Positions 23,444-36,050 of a stretch of DNA of 64,000 nt are shown here, piece after piece (the first letter of the stretch is position 1; every line of letters starts with the position of its first letter). Position numbers and translations under genes: made by a program. The notes under the pieces were generated by a model. It was given only the letters and a program-made list of their open reading frames with translations, was not told the DNA's origin and did no database searches. The DNA is from Bettongia penicillata ogilbyi. Taxonomy: Eukaryota; Chordata; Mammalia; Diprotodontia; Potoroidae. Location of the stretch: assembly GCA_023548195.1 (NCBI GenBank), contig JAJHZJ010000414.1, forward strand, positions 2,317,676 through 2,381,675. Reading direction: 5' to 3'.

Positions 23444-23859
23444 GAACAACTGTTGAGTATTGTTGTTGCTACGAGGAAATAAGAAATACAGTTAATGGGG
23501 AATAGAAAGTCATCTGGCCCTACAGGACCAAAGAGAAGATGGGGACAAGTGAAGGGGGGGATGATAGAAGAGAGGGCAGATTGGTGATAGGGAAAATTAG
23601 AATGCTTGGTGTATTGGGGTGGGGGGAGGGGATAAATGGGTGAGAAAATTTGGAACCCAAAATTTTTTTGAAAATGAATGCAAAAAGTTAAATAAATAAA
23701 TAATTTTCTTAAAAAAAGCAACCAACAAAGGAATAAAATGCACACTCAAAAAAAAAAAAAAAAGAATCCTTTCTTCTTTTAATTAAATTTTTCAAAAAAG
23801 AACAACTCATTTTATTTTCAAATATTTGGGATTTGGACTCCTTCACATCTAAATAGAAG

Positions 23860-24290
23860 TGTTATCTTCCACTCTTCTCTCCCTCTTACTCCTAGATCCA
23901 ATCAGTTGCAGACGTTTTCATTTATGCCTTCCTAACATAACACTTCTCATACACATCCTTTTTTTCTGACACTGATAGCACTCTGCTTCAAATCCACATC
24001 CTCTCATACCTGGATTGTTGCAATTCTAACGATTGCTCTTCTTGCCCCAAGTCCCTCCTCACTGCAATCCATACTCCACTCAGCAACCAAAGTGATCTTC
24101 CTCAAGTACAAGCTGGGCAGTGTCACCTCCCTACTTAATGAATTTCAGTGTCTCCTAACCATCAGATTAATATGCTCTGTTTAACTTTTAAAGCCCTTCA
24201 TTTTTCTTGCACATATCCCTTTCACATACTCTAAAGACCAGTGCCACTGTCTCTCTTTCCATTCCTTATGTGAGAAACATGCTTGTGGAG
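23860..24290 (+). mobile_element. L2 LINE fragment
   Basis: 'cctggattgttgcaattcta', 'gtccctcctcactgcaatcc', 'caaccaaagtgatcttcctc', 'taaagcccttcatttttctt' are in L2 order. Confidence 0.65.
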
Positions 24291-24985
24291 AGCACAGGAC
24301 TTCACCGAACTTCCAAGGAAAGATCAGAGAGTAAGCGCAGGCAAGCTACTGCCGCTTTTGGAGAATTTCCCCAGTAAATTACTTGACTTTTGAGTTCTTT
24401 GAAAAGTGGAGGGTATACTATCCCAGGCTTCACAGGATTCCCTCTCCACAGCCACCACCAACTCCCAAATGCCGGTGCTTCTCCTCACCCCCGGTCCACC
24501 ACTCAGTACTGAGACCCAGATCAGCTGTTCCATTCCTCCTTCAACTATAGGCTGAGAACTCCAGAAGAGGCTGCTGTTGAGGAAGTGACTGCTGCTGAGG
24601 AAGTGACTGCTGCTGCCCTGGGGCTGAGGCCAGACCCATGTGAAACATCTTTTTCACTGACCTTTGAAAGCATTAGTGGGTTGAGAAATCCAGAAACCAC
24701 AGCAGCTGCCTATGATTTGGCATACTGAAGCCTGCTCCAATCATGTCTATGCTGGCACAGCCCATACTGGGCTGCTCTCCACTCTGAGCCCAGTGTGATA
24801 GCCCCTTCTTGTTGATCTTCCAGGCTGTGTTGGGCTGGAAATTTGTTACATTCTGTTTTTTTGTGGCTTCTGCTGTTCTAGAATTTGCTCTAGTCATTTT
24901 TTTACAGGTATTTTAAAGGCTTTGCTGGGAGACCTAGAGCAGATTCATGCTTCTACTCTGCCATCTTGGTTCTGCCCCCTTGGAA
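24290..24985 (-). mobile_element. Isolated HAL1/L1 5'UTR, older
   Basis: Ends at the right with 'ctactctgccatcttggttc' and 'tgcccc', the reverse of the L1-type 5' start, and carries the 'taaattacttgacttttgag' text that flanks ORF1 starts in other copies. No ORF1 follows. Includes a short 'gaggaagtgactgctgctg' direct repeat at 24577-24612. Confidence 0.65.
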
Positions 24986-24999
24986 CTTAAAATTTTTTA

Positions 25000-26785
25000 A
25001 ATGTTTATTAGAAATGTTTACATGTACTTTGGAAAGAAACAAAAATATATATCTTTTTTAAAAAAAGAATGTTTAGCTCTAGAGTCTGAAAATCTAGGTT
25101 CAAATCCTTTGATGCTTACTATCTGTGTGACCTCACTGAGCATCTGGTTGTTTATCTGTAAACATAAGGAGGCTGGAACTTTCCTACTGAATAAACTCCA
25201 GTGATTTCCTACTGACCCTAGCATTAGATATTACCTTGCTTTTATTTCAGACTTTTAAAATGTCTACTTCTGTATATTTTGTAATACACATAAAATTAGT
25301 ACACTAGTAAGCTTATATGATTTATAAGTATATATGCATATATAATTTATGCTACATATTGGGGTGCATAGTCAAAAAGTTTTTCTTGATAGAAGTGTGA
25401 AATCAGGAAAGTCTAGAGACTTGGTTTAGAAAACAACAGAGATGATTGGAAGAATCTGGAAATAATGATTGAGTATAATTAGTTAGTGCTTTCAACTTAA
25501 ACTAAAACAGTAAAACAGTAATAAGAAATAAATTGTGCTTGTGATTTGCTGTCACTCTGTGTCAGCTGTCTCTTAAAATTCCCCCACACTACAGTTAAGT
25601 TCAATTGACCATGTGATGGACTAGAAGGAACTAGGACAGCAAGTGGTTCATTGTAGGAACTGAGTGAACCACACTGACTTCTTCTTGTGACTCAATTCTG
25701 GAGTGAGCTCAGTTACCTTTCTATTCAATTATATGTTTACTCCAACTTCCCTCTCTTGAGAAAACTTTATTTAATTATGGAAATTGGGAGAACACCTTAT
25801 CTTAGGGTTTAGAACCTAGTTATGCATGGCTGGGAAGTTGAACCACCTCTCCCTTCTGTTTAGAGACCCTTAAACAAGGACCTAGGTTATGCTGACAAGA
25901 AATGCAGTCAGATTCCAAGATTGATGCAAAGAGTTTTCTCACAATTGTGTATCTCAAGTAACTCGTACGTCTTATTTGAAAACTGACCCCATGCTATTGA
26001 ACCACCTGTCCTTTCCATGTTCCTTTGGTGGTATACAGACACTTGGGAGGAATGGGATACCTTTTTTTTTTTTTTTCTGATTTCAGGAAATTGTACCTGT
26101 TTGCTCTCCCCCTCTCCACTTGGAAAGCCTGTAACCTTTCCTGCATTTGAAAATCGGATCACCTAATGGTGTATCTTTTCCTTTTAATTAGTTGACCTTA
26201 TTTGATTGTTTTTAATTTACAAAAATCCTTTGTATTTGAGGTCCAGCCCTAAGCTGAGGAAGGGACCTTGTCTGGATTTTTTTGGCAATTGGCATGCATT
26301 GCTTAATAACTCAATATGCTCAGAAGCTCAAACCTTTGTTTTCTCAGTCATTTCATATCTTACCCACTGCACACACCTTAGAACAGGCATTTTCTGTTGT
26401 ATTCTAGTAGATGGAATGGCAGAAAGCAATATCACCAGAGAAGAGGAAATGGGGAAATATGATGATTCCTGGGTGGGACATTGATGAGAAATCTTCCCCG
26501 ACTCTCACTGAGTTGGTGGCAACCAAAAATTTAACTTGAGATCCTTGACAGGATGGAATAAATCAGTACCTGTAGGGGTCACTATTGAGCTGAGATAAAC
26601 TGGGGTTTATCTCTTGATAATATTTTTTGCAAGAACAATTGAGACACTTGACAAAGGAGGTTTCTTTGGCAAAGCCTTGTTGCTTTTTTAAAGGGATACT
26701 TTATAGGTGTAGTTGATATGAACTTCCATTATGAGAATCCTTTTTATAAGGAAGTTTACTTACATAACTGAGGCTGTCTTTCAAG
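25000..26785. other. Intergenic DNA, mostly featureless
   Basis: A weak MIR-like block lies at 25075-25200. A T-run of 14 sits at about 26064. The frames at 25908-26162 and 26206-26484 show no resemblance to known proteins. Confidence 0.4.
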
Positions 26786-26789
26786 TTAG

Positions 26790-26945
26790 GCAAGAGCACT
26801 AATCCTGAGATTCTGATATTTGGATTCAAATCTTGTCCCAGACACCTGCTAGCTGTATGAGCCTCAGTGGGACAAATGGACTCTCAGCATAAATTTCCTC
26901 ATCTATGAAGTATGCTACTTGTAATTTTTAACTCATAGGGTTTCT
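26790..26945 (+). mobile_element. tRNA-SINE/MIR-like fragment
   Basis: 'tatttggattcaaatcttgt', 'ctgctagctgtatgagcctc', 'aatttcctcatctatgaagt'. It is followed directly by the (AT)n run. Confidence 0.6.
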
Positions 26946-26956
26946 GTGTCCTGGGA

Positions 26957-27001
<45 letters not shown>
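26957..27001. repeat. (AT)n microsatellite
   Basis: About 22 perfect AT units between two SINEs, plausibly an expanded SINE tail. Confidence 0.95.
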
Positions 27002-27004
<3 letters not shown>

Positions 27005-27021
27005 GTTCCATACATTAAAGT

Positions 27022-27280
27022 GGGCAGCTAGGTGGCACCATGGATAAAGTGCCAGGCCTAAAGTAAAGAAGGCTCATCTTCCTGACTTTCAATCTGACTT
27101 CAGATACTTATTTAACTATGTGACCCTGGACAAGTCACTTAACACTGTCTCAATTTCCTCATCTCTAAAGTGAGCTGGAGAAAGAAATGACAAACCACTC
27201 TACTATCTCTGCCGAGAAAACCCCAAATGAGATCATGAAAAATTGAACATGACTGAAAAATGACTCCACAACAACAAAGT
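27022..27280 (+). mobile_element. Marsupial tRNA-derived SINE
   Basis: Head 'gggcagctaggtggcaccat', core 'tgtgaccctggacaagtcac', tail 'gaaatgacaaaccactctac'. The tail differs from that of the copy at 7843, so this is another subfamily. Confidence 0.85.
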
Positions 27281-27602
27281 ACCATGCACATGTAAATTAC
27301 TAGTATTTTCAAACCTTTATATTAATTTATCACTAATTTTTCCTTGACAGAGTATTTTGATGCCTTCTCCATTTAGCAGTTTTTGTCAAATGACCTGGAA
27401 TTAGCACACACATCTTTGGATAACAGTTGTTTACTAGTAAAACTATAGCATTCCTAGTGAATAGAACTTGGTACACTGGAAGACAGCTCAGTACACAATA
27501 AAGACGCAAAAGTAGTATTTGATGTTCATTAAAAATAAAAATCTTTGCCAGTGGGACCAGATTAGAAAGCAAAACCCCTTAAATGTATTGAAAGCTAAGG
27601 AT

Positions 27603-27790
27603 AAGGGGCAGCTAGGTGGCACAGTGGATAGAGCAGCTGCTCTAGAGTCAGGAACTGAATTCAAATCCAGCCTCGGATGCTTACTACCTGTGTGACCCTG
27701 GGCAAGTCACTTAATCCCAGTTGCCTCAGTATACCTGAGAGTACAAACAACTGAGAAGGGCATGTCCAGCAGACAATAAATAGTTGGTAG
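27603..27790 (+). mobile_element. Marsupial tRNA-derived SINE
   Basis: Head 'ggggcagctaggtggcacag', 'gaattcaaatccagcctcgg', 'gtgtgaccctgggcaagtca'. Truncated 3' end. Confidence 0.85.
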
Positions 27791-28065
27791 AACCAAAAGA
27801 TATTAGTAATTCTGTAGAACTGGAAGATTAAGTTCTACCCCCAGCGTGTCTCATAGTACCATATGTTCCTTTCACATGTGATCCTTCATGATGGTTTTAG
27901 GGCTGTATCTTATATAATTTATGTTATATAATTATAGTTCACACATGATCCCTGTGCCTATCCATCCTTCCTAGTTTGTACGTGAATATTTATGGAAGAG
28001 TGAGTTCCAGGTTTATGGAAAGGTTGTTTTGCCATTACTCCTATTACTGTACTATTTTATTAGAG

Positions 28066-28270
28066 GCAGCTAGGTGGCAGAGTGGATAGAGTTCAAATGT
28101 AGTCTCAGACACTTACTGCCTGTGTGACCCTGGGCAAGTCACTTAACCTGTGTCTGCCTCAGTTTTCTCAATTATAAAATGACGATAATAATAGAACATA
28201 CCTAGCAGCATTATTGTGAGGGTAAAATGAGATATTTGTAAACACTTTACATAGCTGCTATATAGTTGCT
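28066..28270 (+). mobile_element. Marsupial tRNA-derived SINE with MIR-like 3' part
   Basis: Head 'gaggcagctaggtggcagag' with a short deletion before 'gttcaaatgtagtctcagac', then 'ctgcctcagttttctcaatt' and 'gggtaaaatgagatatttgt'. It abuts the LINE 3' end at 28277. Confidence 0.8.
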
Positions 28271-28276
28271 GTATGG

Positions 28277-29867
28277 TTGTTGTCCTTCATCTTTGAGGAG
28301 GACCAAAATGACATCACTATGATAAAGTCAAGTTTCAATGTGTCTGGCTATGGCTGATCAGACCAATACAAGCTTGGAATGCTCTACCACAGATTGGGCA
28401 CACATAGTGCATTTGAAGTGATACTCCTAATTTATGTATCCTACATTTCCTTTGAACTGTTTCAATTCTGCTTTGCTCATAGAGTACAGCACCTTTCCTG
28501 ATGTGGGCACATCATGCTGAGCAGTCCTGTGCCAGTGTCTCCCATGTTGCATGGGAAAATCCAAAGTTCTTGAGAGAGACCTTGAGAGTGGTCTTGTATT
28601 ACCTCTTCTGACCACTATGTGATCTCCTTACCCATATGTGTTCTCCATAAAATAATCTTTTTGGCAAGCAGGTATTTTGCATTTGAACAATATAGCCAGT
28701 CCATCAGAGTTGTACTCTCTGAAGCATAGTTTGAATGTTTGGCAGTTAAGTTCAAGAAAGGACCTCAGTGTCTGGTACCTTATCCTGCCAGGTAATCTTC
28801 AGAATCTTCCAAAGACAGTTCAAATGGAAGAGATTCAGTTTCCTGGCATGGTGCTGGTAGGCGGTCCATGTTTCGCAATCATACAACAATGAAGTGAGCA
28901 CAATAGGTCTGTAGACATTCAGTTTGGTAGTCAATCTAATACATCGTCTCTCTCAAATTTCTGTCTGTGGCCTCTCAGACAATGAGCTACCTCTGGCAAT
29001 GTGTGCATCAACCTCATTATCAATGTGTACATCCCTGGAAAGTCTACTACCAAGGTAAGTGAACTTATCCACAGCATTCAAAACTCTCCATTTGTTATAA
29101 TTGATGGTTCCACATATGGATGGTGTGGTGGGGGCTGATGGAGCACCTGTGTTTTCTTGGCGTTAATTAGTAGGCCAAAAGGAGCACAGGCAGCAAAGAC
29201 TTGATCTATACTTTGTTGTATCTCAGTTTCAGAAGCTTCACTGAGTGCACAATTATCTGCAAACAGAAAATCATGCACGAACACTCCTTCCACTTTGGTC
29301 TTGATTTGTAGCCTTTTCAAATTGAAAAATTTACCATCAGTATAGTAGCTGACCTTGATGCTGTGTTCATCCTCTTTGAAAGCATTTGACACCATGGCTA
29401 AAAACATCATGCTAAAAAACATGGGAGCACGCACACAGCCCTGTTTCTCTCCACTGATGACTGGGAAGGCATGAGAGCATTGTCCACTATTCAGAACCTG
29501 GCAAGCATGCCATCATGAAATTGATGTACAATGCTGTTGAACTTGGGCAAAATTTGGGCAACCAAATTGTGACATAATTTTCCATAAGACCACACGATTA
29601 ACACTATCAAAGGCCTTGGTCAGATCTACAAATATTGTGTACCTACCTCTTTCCTGCTCCTGGCATTTCTCCTGGAGTTGTCAGGCAGCAAACATCATAT
29701 TGACTATTGCTTGGCCCTTTCTGAAGCCACATTAGCTCTCAGGTATATGCTCATCTTCCAGGTGAAGGATCAGACTATGGAGGAGAACCCTATCAAGAAT
29801 CTTGCTAGCAGTGCCTAAGAGAGAGACTCTCCCTGTGATTGTCTCAGGACAATCTATTTCCTTTACC
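28277..29867 (-). mobile_element. Non-LTR LINE, reverse transcriptase fragment
   Basis: Minus-strand frames encode RT pieces: FVDLTKAFDSVNR (about 29600), the degenerate catalytic block FLFADNCALSEASE (29300-29240), KKTQVLHQPPPHHPYVEP, and the C-terminal YDCETWTAYQHHARKLNLFH with WQDKVPDTEVL (28934-28752). Catalytic ADD has become ADN. This is not L1; I take it for an RTE-like or other APE-type LINE but cannot fix the clade. Its 3' end at 28277 resembles the tail of the tRNA-SINEs. The frame is broken and dead. Confidence 0.8.
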
Positions 29868-29975
29868 TTGAGTCATCCAAAAGCTGACTGAAATTTTCCA
29901 GGTTATATGGCAAGAGGACAGTATCCTCCAGGAGTTCAAGGATGCCTCCATTGTCCATCTCTATAAAATTGCTCC
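29868..29975 (+). mobile_element. Inverted 5' piece of the same LINE
   Basis: Read on the plus strand this encodes FQVIWQEDSILQEFKD followed by ASIVHLYK, the RT stretch that should directly precede the GKGN block now on the minus strand at about 29865. This is the expected outcome of a 5' inversion at insertion. Confidence 0.7.
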
Positions 29976-29989
29976 ACAGGTGCTATATA

Positions 29990-30540
29990 GTTGCTGATTC
30001 CTTTCCTTACATTTTTCCCCCTCTTCTATTAAATATCTTTTCTTTGAACTAAATGACTAGTAAAAGCTGCATTAATTCAACCTTGAAGCTATGGTTTGAA
30101 GAGGACTCTGACCCCCAAATAAATTTGAGTATGGGGTAGCTTTGGGGGACTCATGAAGGAAGGGTGTGGTGTATTTGTGTGCTCTATTATTTTACACACA
30201 AAAACGGTACAACTGCTTCCTTGAAATCTTGACTGTCTGGAAGTATCTGAGATAAAGCCACTGTAACCCTGAGTCATATTAATTGTGGATCTGCATTGGC
30301 CTGTGTGGGCATCAATTACTTTCTGTTGCAATCCCATGATAGAAAAGAATTTCATAGCCATTGGCTAAAGAATCCCCATAACTTTTTTCTTCAGGATAGA
30401 AACTAATCATATAATTGGATATAAATAGTCTAGTTTTTCAAAGTGATGCTGAAGATAGAGCCTTGATGGAAGATTATGAATGCAGTACAGCAGGCAGAAG
30501 AAAGAGCTGGTTGAAAGAGACAGTTGGAAATGCTTTTAGC
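29990..30540. other. Intergenic DNA, no feature seen
   Basis: Short frames only, none resembling known proteins. Confidence 0.4.
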
Positions 30541-30544
30541 TTGC

Positions 30545-33480
30545 TTCTTTTATTTATTTTTATTAATTTTATTTATTTTCAGTGTTCTACAATCACTACC
30601 ATATAACTTAGATTTTCCCCCCTCCTTTCCCCCTTCCTTCTCCTCCCTCCCTGAGATGGCATGCAATTTTATATAGGTTACCTACATTCCTATTAAACAC
30701 ATTTTCACTATAGTCACGTTGTGTAGAAGAATTAAAATGAATGGGAGAAATCATATAACAAACCAAAATGCAACGTGAAATGATCTGCTCCATTCTGCAG
30801 TTGAATTCTATAATGCTTTCTCTCTGTGTGTAAGGCATTCTGTCTTAAAAGATCATTGGGAATTTTTTTAAGTCCTCACATTGCAATGAAGTTCCAAGTC
30901 TAACAGAAAAACTCTTGCACACTGTGGTTGTTGCTGTGCACAGATTTCTCCAGGTTCTGCTCATTTCACTCAGCATCAGAACACATAAGTCTTTCCAGGC
31001 CTCTCTGAAGTCTTCCTGCTCATCATTTCTTATAGCACAATAGCATTCCATTACATTCATATATCATAATTTATTGAACCATTACCCAGTTGATGGGCAT
31101 CCCCTTGATTTCCAGCTTTTGGCCACCACAAAGAAAGCTGCTATAAATATTTTTGTACATGTGGGACCTTTCCCAGTTTTATAATCTCTTGAGGTTACAG
31201 TCATAAAAGTGGTATTTCTGGGTCTAAGTATATGCATATTTTTGTAGCCCTTGGGACACAGTTCCAAATTGCTCTCCAGAATGATTGGATGAGCTCCCAG
31301 CTCCGCCAACAATGAACTAGTGTTCCAACTCTCCCACATTCTCTCCAACATTCATCATCTTCCTGTTCCATCATGCTAGCCAACCTGATCGATGTGATGT
31401 GGTACCTCAGCGATGTTTTGATTTGCATCTCTCTAATCAATAGTGATTTAAAGAATTTTTTCATATGACTATAGATATCTTTAATTTCATCCTCTGAAAA
31501 CTGCCTGTTCATTTCCTTTGACCATTTACCAGTTGGAGAATGACTTGTATTCTTTTACATTTGACTCAGTTCTTTATATATTTTAGAAATGAGGCCTTTG
31601 TCACAGACAGTAGTTGCAAAAATTCTTTCTCAGTTTTCTGCATCCCTTTCATTCTTAGTAGCATTGGGTTTAGTTGTGCAAAACTTTTCAGTATTATGTA
31701 ATCAAAATTATCCATTTTGTACTCCATAATGCTTTCTATCTATTCTTTACTCAAAAATTCTTCCCTTGTCCATACATCTAATAAGTACACTATTCCTTCC
31801 TCCACTAATTTGTTTATAGTATCAATCTTTATACCTAGATCATATACCCATTTGGACTTTATTCTTGTGTACTGTATCAGGCATTGGTCTATGCCTAGTT
31901 TCTGCCACACTGTTATGGAGTTTTCCCAGAAATTTTTGTCAAAAAGTGAGTTCTTATCCCAGAAGTTGGGGTCCTTGGGTTTATCAAACAGTAGATTGCT
32001 ATATTCATTGGCTACTGTGTCTTGAGTACCTAACTTATTCCACTTGTCTATCCTTCTGTTTCTTAGCCAGTACCAAGTGGTTTTGATAATTGCTGCTTTA
32101 TAATACAATTTGAGATCTGGTAGTGCTAGGCCACCTTTCCTAGTATTTCTTTTCATTAGTTCCCTTGATGTTCTGGATCTTTTGTTTTTCCAGATGAATT
32201 TTGATGTTATTTTTTCCAGCTCTGGAAAGTAATTATCAGATAATTTGATTGGTATGGCACTGGATAAGTAAATTAATTTAGTTAGAATTGTCATTTTTAT
32301 TATATTGCCTCGGCCTACCTATGAGCACCTGATGTTTTCCCACTTACTTACATCTGACTTTATTTGTGCAAAAAGTGTCTTGTAATTGTCTTCATATAGT
32401 CCCTGGATTTGTTTTGGCAAGTAACTCCTGGTATTGTATACTGTGTACTGTAGTTTTAAATTGCATTTCTCTTTCTATCTCTTTGTTACTGAGCTTTGTT
32501 ACTATATATAGAAATGCAGAAGATTTGCGTGGGTTTATTTTGTAACCTGCAACTTTGCCAAAGTTGTTTATTATTTTAAGTAGGTTTTTACTTGAATCTC
32601 TGGGATTCTTTAAGTAAATCATCATATCATCCACAAAGAGTGATAACTTAGCTTCTTCTTTGCCTATTCTAATTCCTTCAATTTCTTTATCTTCTCTAAT
32701 TGCTACAGCTAGCCTTTCTAGCACTCTATTGAATAACAGTGGTGATAATGGACATCCTTGTTTCATCCTTGATCTTATTGGAAATACATCTAATTTATCT
32801 CAGTTGCATATAGTGCTTGCTGAAGGTTTTAGATAGATATTGCTTATTGTTTTATGGAAAGTTCCTTTTATTCCTGTGTTCTACAGTGTATTTAATAGGA
32901 ATGGGGTTTTATTTTGTCAAAAGTTTTTTTTGCATTTGTTGAGATAATCATTATTGTTTCTGTTAGTTTTGTTGTTGATAAGATCAGTAATATTAATAGC
33001 TTTCCTAATATTGAAGCAGCCCTGCATTTCTGGTATGAATCCTACCTGATCATAATGCATTATTCTCATGGAAAGTTGCTGTATTCTTTTTGCTAAAATC
33101 TTATTTAAAATTTTTGCATCTATATTCACTAGAGAAGTAATCTATAATTTTCTTTCTCTGTTTTGGTTCTTTCTAGTTTAGGTATCAAAACCATATTTGT
33201 ATCATAAAAAGAATTTGGGAGGACTCCTTCCTCAATTTTCCCAAATAGTCTATATAGTATTGGAATTAACTGTTCTTTAAATGTTTGATAGAATTTACTT
33301 GTGAATTCATCTGACCCTGGTAATTTTTTTCTGGGTAGCTCATTGATGGCTTAATCAATTTCTTTTTTCTGAGATGGGGTTGTTTAAGTATTCAAACTCC
33401 TGTTCTGTGACTCTGGGCAATTTATATTTTGTAAAATACTCATCCATCTCATTTAGATTGTTGAATTTATGTTTTTAGGC
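30545..33480 (-). mobile_element. 5'-truncated L1 with ORF2 RT and C-terminus
   Basis: Minus-strand L1, about 2.9 kb. The A-rich tail is at 30545-30580 and the C/T-rich (G/A-rich in sense) 3'UTR at 30610-30660. ORF2 pieces, in sense order: [12 protein letters not shown] (33105), RT core MKQGCPLSPLLFNRVLERLA with SLFVDDMMIYL (32766-32392), 184 codons at 32294-31740 (WKNKRSRTSRELMKR), and the C-terminal part with SLLIREMQIKTSLRYHITS (31512-31201). The RT active site is FVDD in place of FADD. Several stops and shifts separate the pieces. Confidence 0.9.
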
Positions 33481-33484
33481 TACT

Positions 33485-34039
33485 TCTAATCCTTCAAGAT
33501 GAAAGGCACTTATTCTACAGTCCCAAACTCTATCATATATCTTCCATTGCCAGGTGAATGTTACCCTAGGCAAGTCTCACTTATCTGCAGAATGGGGGAA
33601 TTGGGTCCCTTTCAAATCCCATTCATCTCTAACTCCATATTTCTCTGATCTTCATTGTGGTTGAATTTTTCCTTTTTTGTGGTGATTATTTTTCTACATA
33701 TGTGGGTGTATGCATGTATATGTCTATATACACACATATACATATACATGTGCTATATGTATGTGTATAAAACAAATACAACATTTTCTGAAATATTAAT
33801 GCCATTCTCACATTGCATTAGTTTCCTGGTTCTGGCAAATACCCATGAATCCCTCAAAATGCAAAGTAAATGTTGAATCAAAATGCAAAACAGTTGAAAT
33901 TTTTAAGAACTATACAGTGCCTTAAAAATATTCAAAACGTGTCTTACACTGGATTTGGAGTCAGATCAGAATCAGGAAGATCTGACTTCAAGTCTCATTT
34001 TTGCAACATATTGGCTGCATTTCCCCAGACAAACCAGTG
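33485..34039. other. Intergenic DNA with MIR-like trace
   Basis: A TATATG-type microsatellite lies at 33700-33770 and a short MIR-like block ('gatttggagtcagatcagaa') at 33950-34020. Nothing else. Confidence 0.4.
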
Positions 34040-34449
34040 CTCTAGGTAACTCATTAGGACTATAAATTGTTGAGAGGGTGCCAACGTGCATTGGTGAAGG
34101 GAATTTCCTCATTTAGGAATTACCTATACTGAAGAAATCATGACTTTAGTCCATATCCCTACACCAAGTACTGAGAATATCTTTCCTTATAAAAACAAAC
34201 ATAAATAGCCCAGAAATGTTCCTTTATTTGTAAGGAGATTAGAATAGATGATCTCTAAGATCCCATCTAGCTCTCTGTCTTTTAGGATCTAAGGCCATGT
34301 GTGCTTGATGGAGGTCAAGTAAATCTATACAATTTCAAGCCAGTGGGACCAATATCAGAAACAAGTCACTGCTGCTGCCTCCCTGGGTAGTCTAGTAATG
34401 TGCACACTATCCCTCAAAACTGTCAATGGCATCTCATTTTCTCTATTTT

Positions 34450-36050
34450 TTCAATTTTACTTTTGGTTATGAATTATATTTCCTCTCTGTTCCACCATTC
34501 TTTGAAAAAACAAGGAAAACAAAAATTATTACAAATATGTATAATCACACAAGATAAATTATTGCATTAGCCAGTTTGAAGGAAGAAAGGCAGAAGGAGA
34601 AGAAACTATGCTTCAGTTTGTGATTTGAGTCCATCAGCTCTCTATCTGGAAGTAGATAGCATGTTTCATTATTAGTCCTTCAGAACTGTAGTTGGTTATT
34701 TTATTAATTGGAGATTACAAAGTCTTTCAAAATTGATTATCTTTGCAGTACTGATGCTATTACGTATTTTTTTGTATTGATTCTGCTCATTTTACGTTGC
34801 ATTATTTCATACAAATCTTCCCAAGTTTTCCTGAAACCAACATCTTCATCCTTTCTTACAGCACAATAGTATCCTATCATATTCTTATACCAAAACTTGT
34901 TTAGATATGAACCAATTAATGTGTATCTCCTCAATTTCCAATTCATTGCCACCACAAAAAGAGATTTCATCTATATGTGTGTGTGTATGTATGTATACAC
35001 ACATATATGCATGTGTTCACACCCACACACATACATACATATGTATAGCAGCACACCCTCTACACCTCTACCTTTGTTGTTGCTGTTGCTATTCTCTTTG
35101 GGATCCAGACCTAGTAATGGCATTGCTAGGTCAAAGAGTATGTGCATTTTTAATAGTTCTATGAGTATAGTTCCAAATTGTTCTCCAGAATGGTTAACCC
35201 AGTTCACAACTATACCAAAGGTGCATTAGTGTACTTTTTTAAGTTCCCTCTAGAATTTATCATTTTGCTTTTCTGTGAGGTTAGCCAATCTGATACGTGT
35301 GAGGTGATACTTCAGAATTATTTTTATTTCTCTAGTTAATAGTGATGTAGATTATTTTAAATATGACTATTGATGCTGGATTTCTTCCTCTGAAAACTGT
35401 CTATTCATATTTTTTGACCACTTATCGATTGGGGCACTGACTCTTTTTCTTATAGATTTTACTCAGTTCCCCATAAATTTTAGAAATGAGAACTTTATGA
35501 GAGTTGTTGCAAAGATTTTCCCTATTTCTTGCTTTTCTTCTAATTTTAGCTAATTTTCTTCTGTCTGCACAAAATCTTTTAAATTTACTGTAATCAAGAT
35601 GAGCCATTTTATCTCCTATGACCCTCTTTATCTCATTTGGTCATGAAGACTATGAAATCTATGAAACCAATCCATAGATTTGGGAGGTAATTTGTTTCAT
35701 GCTCCACTAATTTGCTTATGATGTCACTCTTTATATCTAAATCATGTACCCATTTTCAACTTTTCTCGGTATGTGGTATGAGAAGTTTCTCTGTACTCAG
35801 TTTCTTCAAGTCTATTTTCCATTTTTCCCAACAGGTTTTGTTGAATAATGAATTCTTGCCCCAGTAACTGGATCTTTGGGTTTATCAAGCCCAGGAACTG
35901 GTAATGAGTACCATTGTGTATTATGTAGCTAATATGATCCACTGATCCATCTGTCTATTTCTTATCTAGTACCAAATTGTTTTCATGATTACAGCTTTGT
36001 AGTATAGTATGAGATCTGGCCCTGCTAACTGTTACTCCATCAATGCTCTT
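34450..36050 (-). mobile_element. Old L1 ORF2/3'UTR fragment (in duplication copy 1)
   Basis: Minus-strand pieces KNMIGYYCAVRKDEDVGFRK (34970-34737) and later ORF2 text. A CA/TATG microsatellite at 34975-35045 sits in it. The counterpart is at 57235-59200. Confidence 0.75.

Larger units (their letters stand above)
20798..23762 (+). mobile_element. HAL1-type element C, full length, plus strand, no ORF2
   Basis: Begins 'ggggaaggagccaagatggt', the L1-type 5' end. It continues with the 5'UTR, ORF1 (21555-22658), a (CA)n tract at 22795-22880, a G-rich 3'UTR and an A-run at 23750-23763. Fifteen-bp target-site duplications with one mismatch lie at 20783-20797 and 23763-23777. This is the only full-length copy on the plus strand and the easiest to read. 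The total of about 2.96 kb leaves no room for ORF2. Confidence 0.9.

Noticed and set aside
27603..27680. tRNA gene at the SINE head
   Set aside because: The box A and B like motifs belong to the tRNA-derived SINE head; no complete cloverleaf is seen.
31740..32294. 184-codon frame as a host gene
   Set aside because: It is L1 ORF2 between the RT core and the C-terminus, in line with flanking ORF2 pieces.
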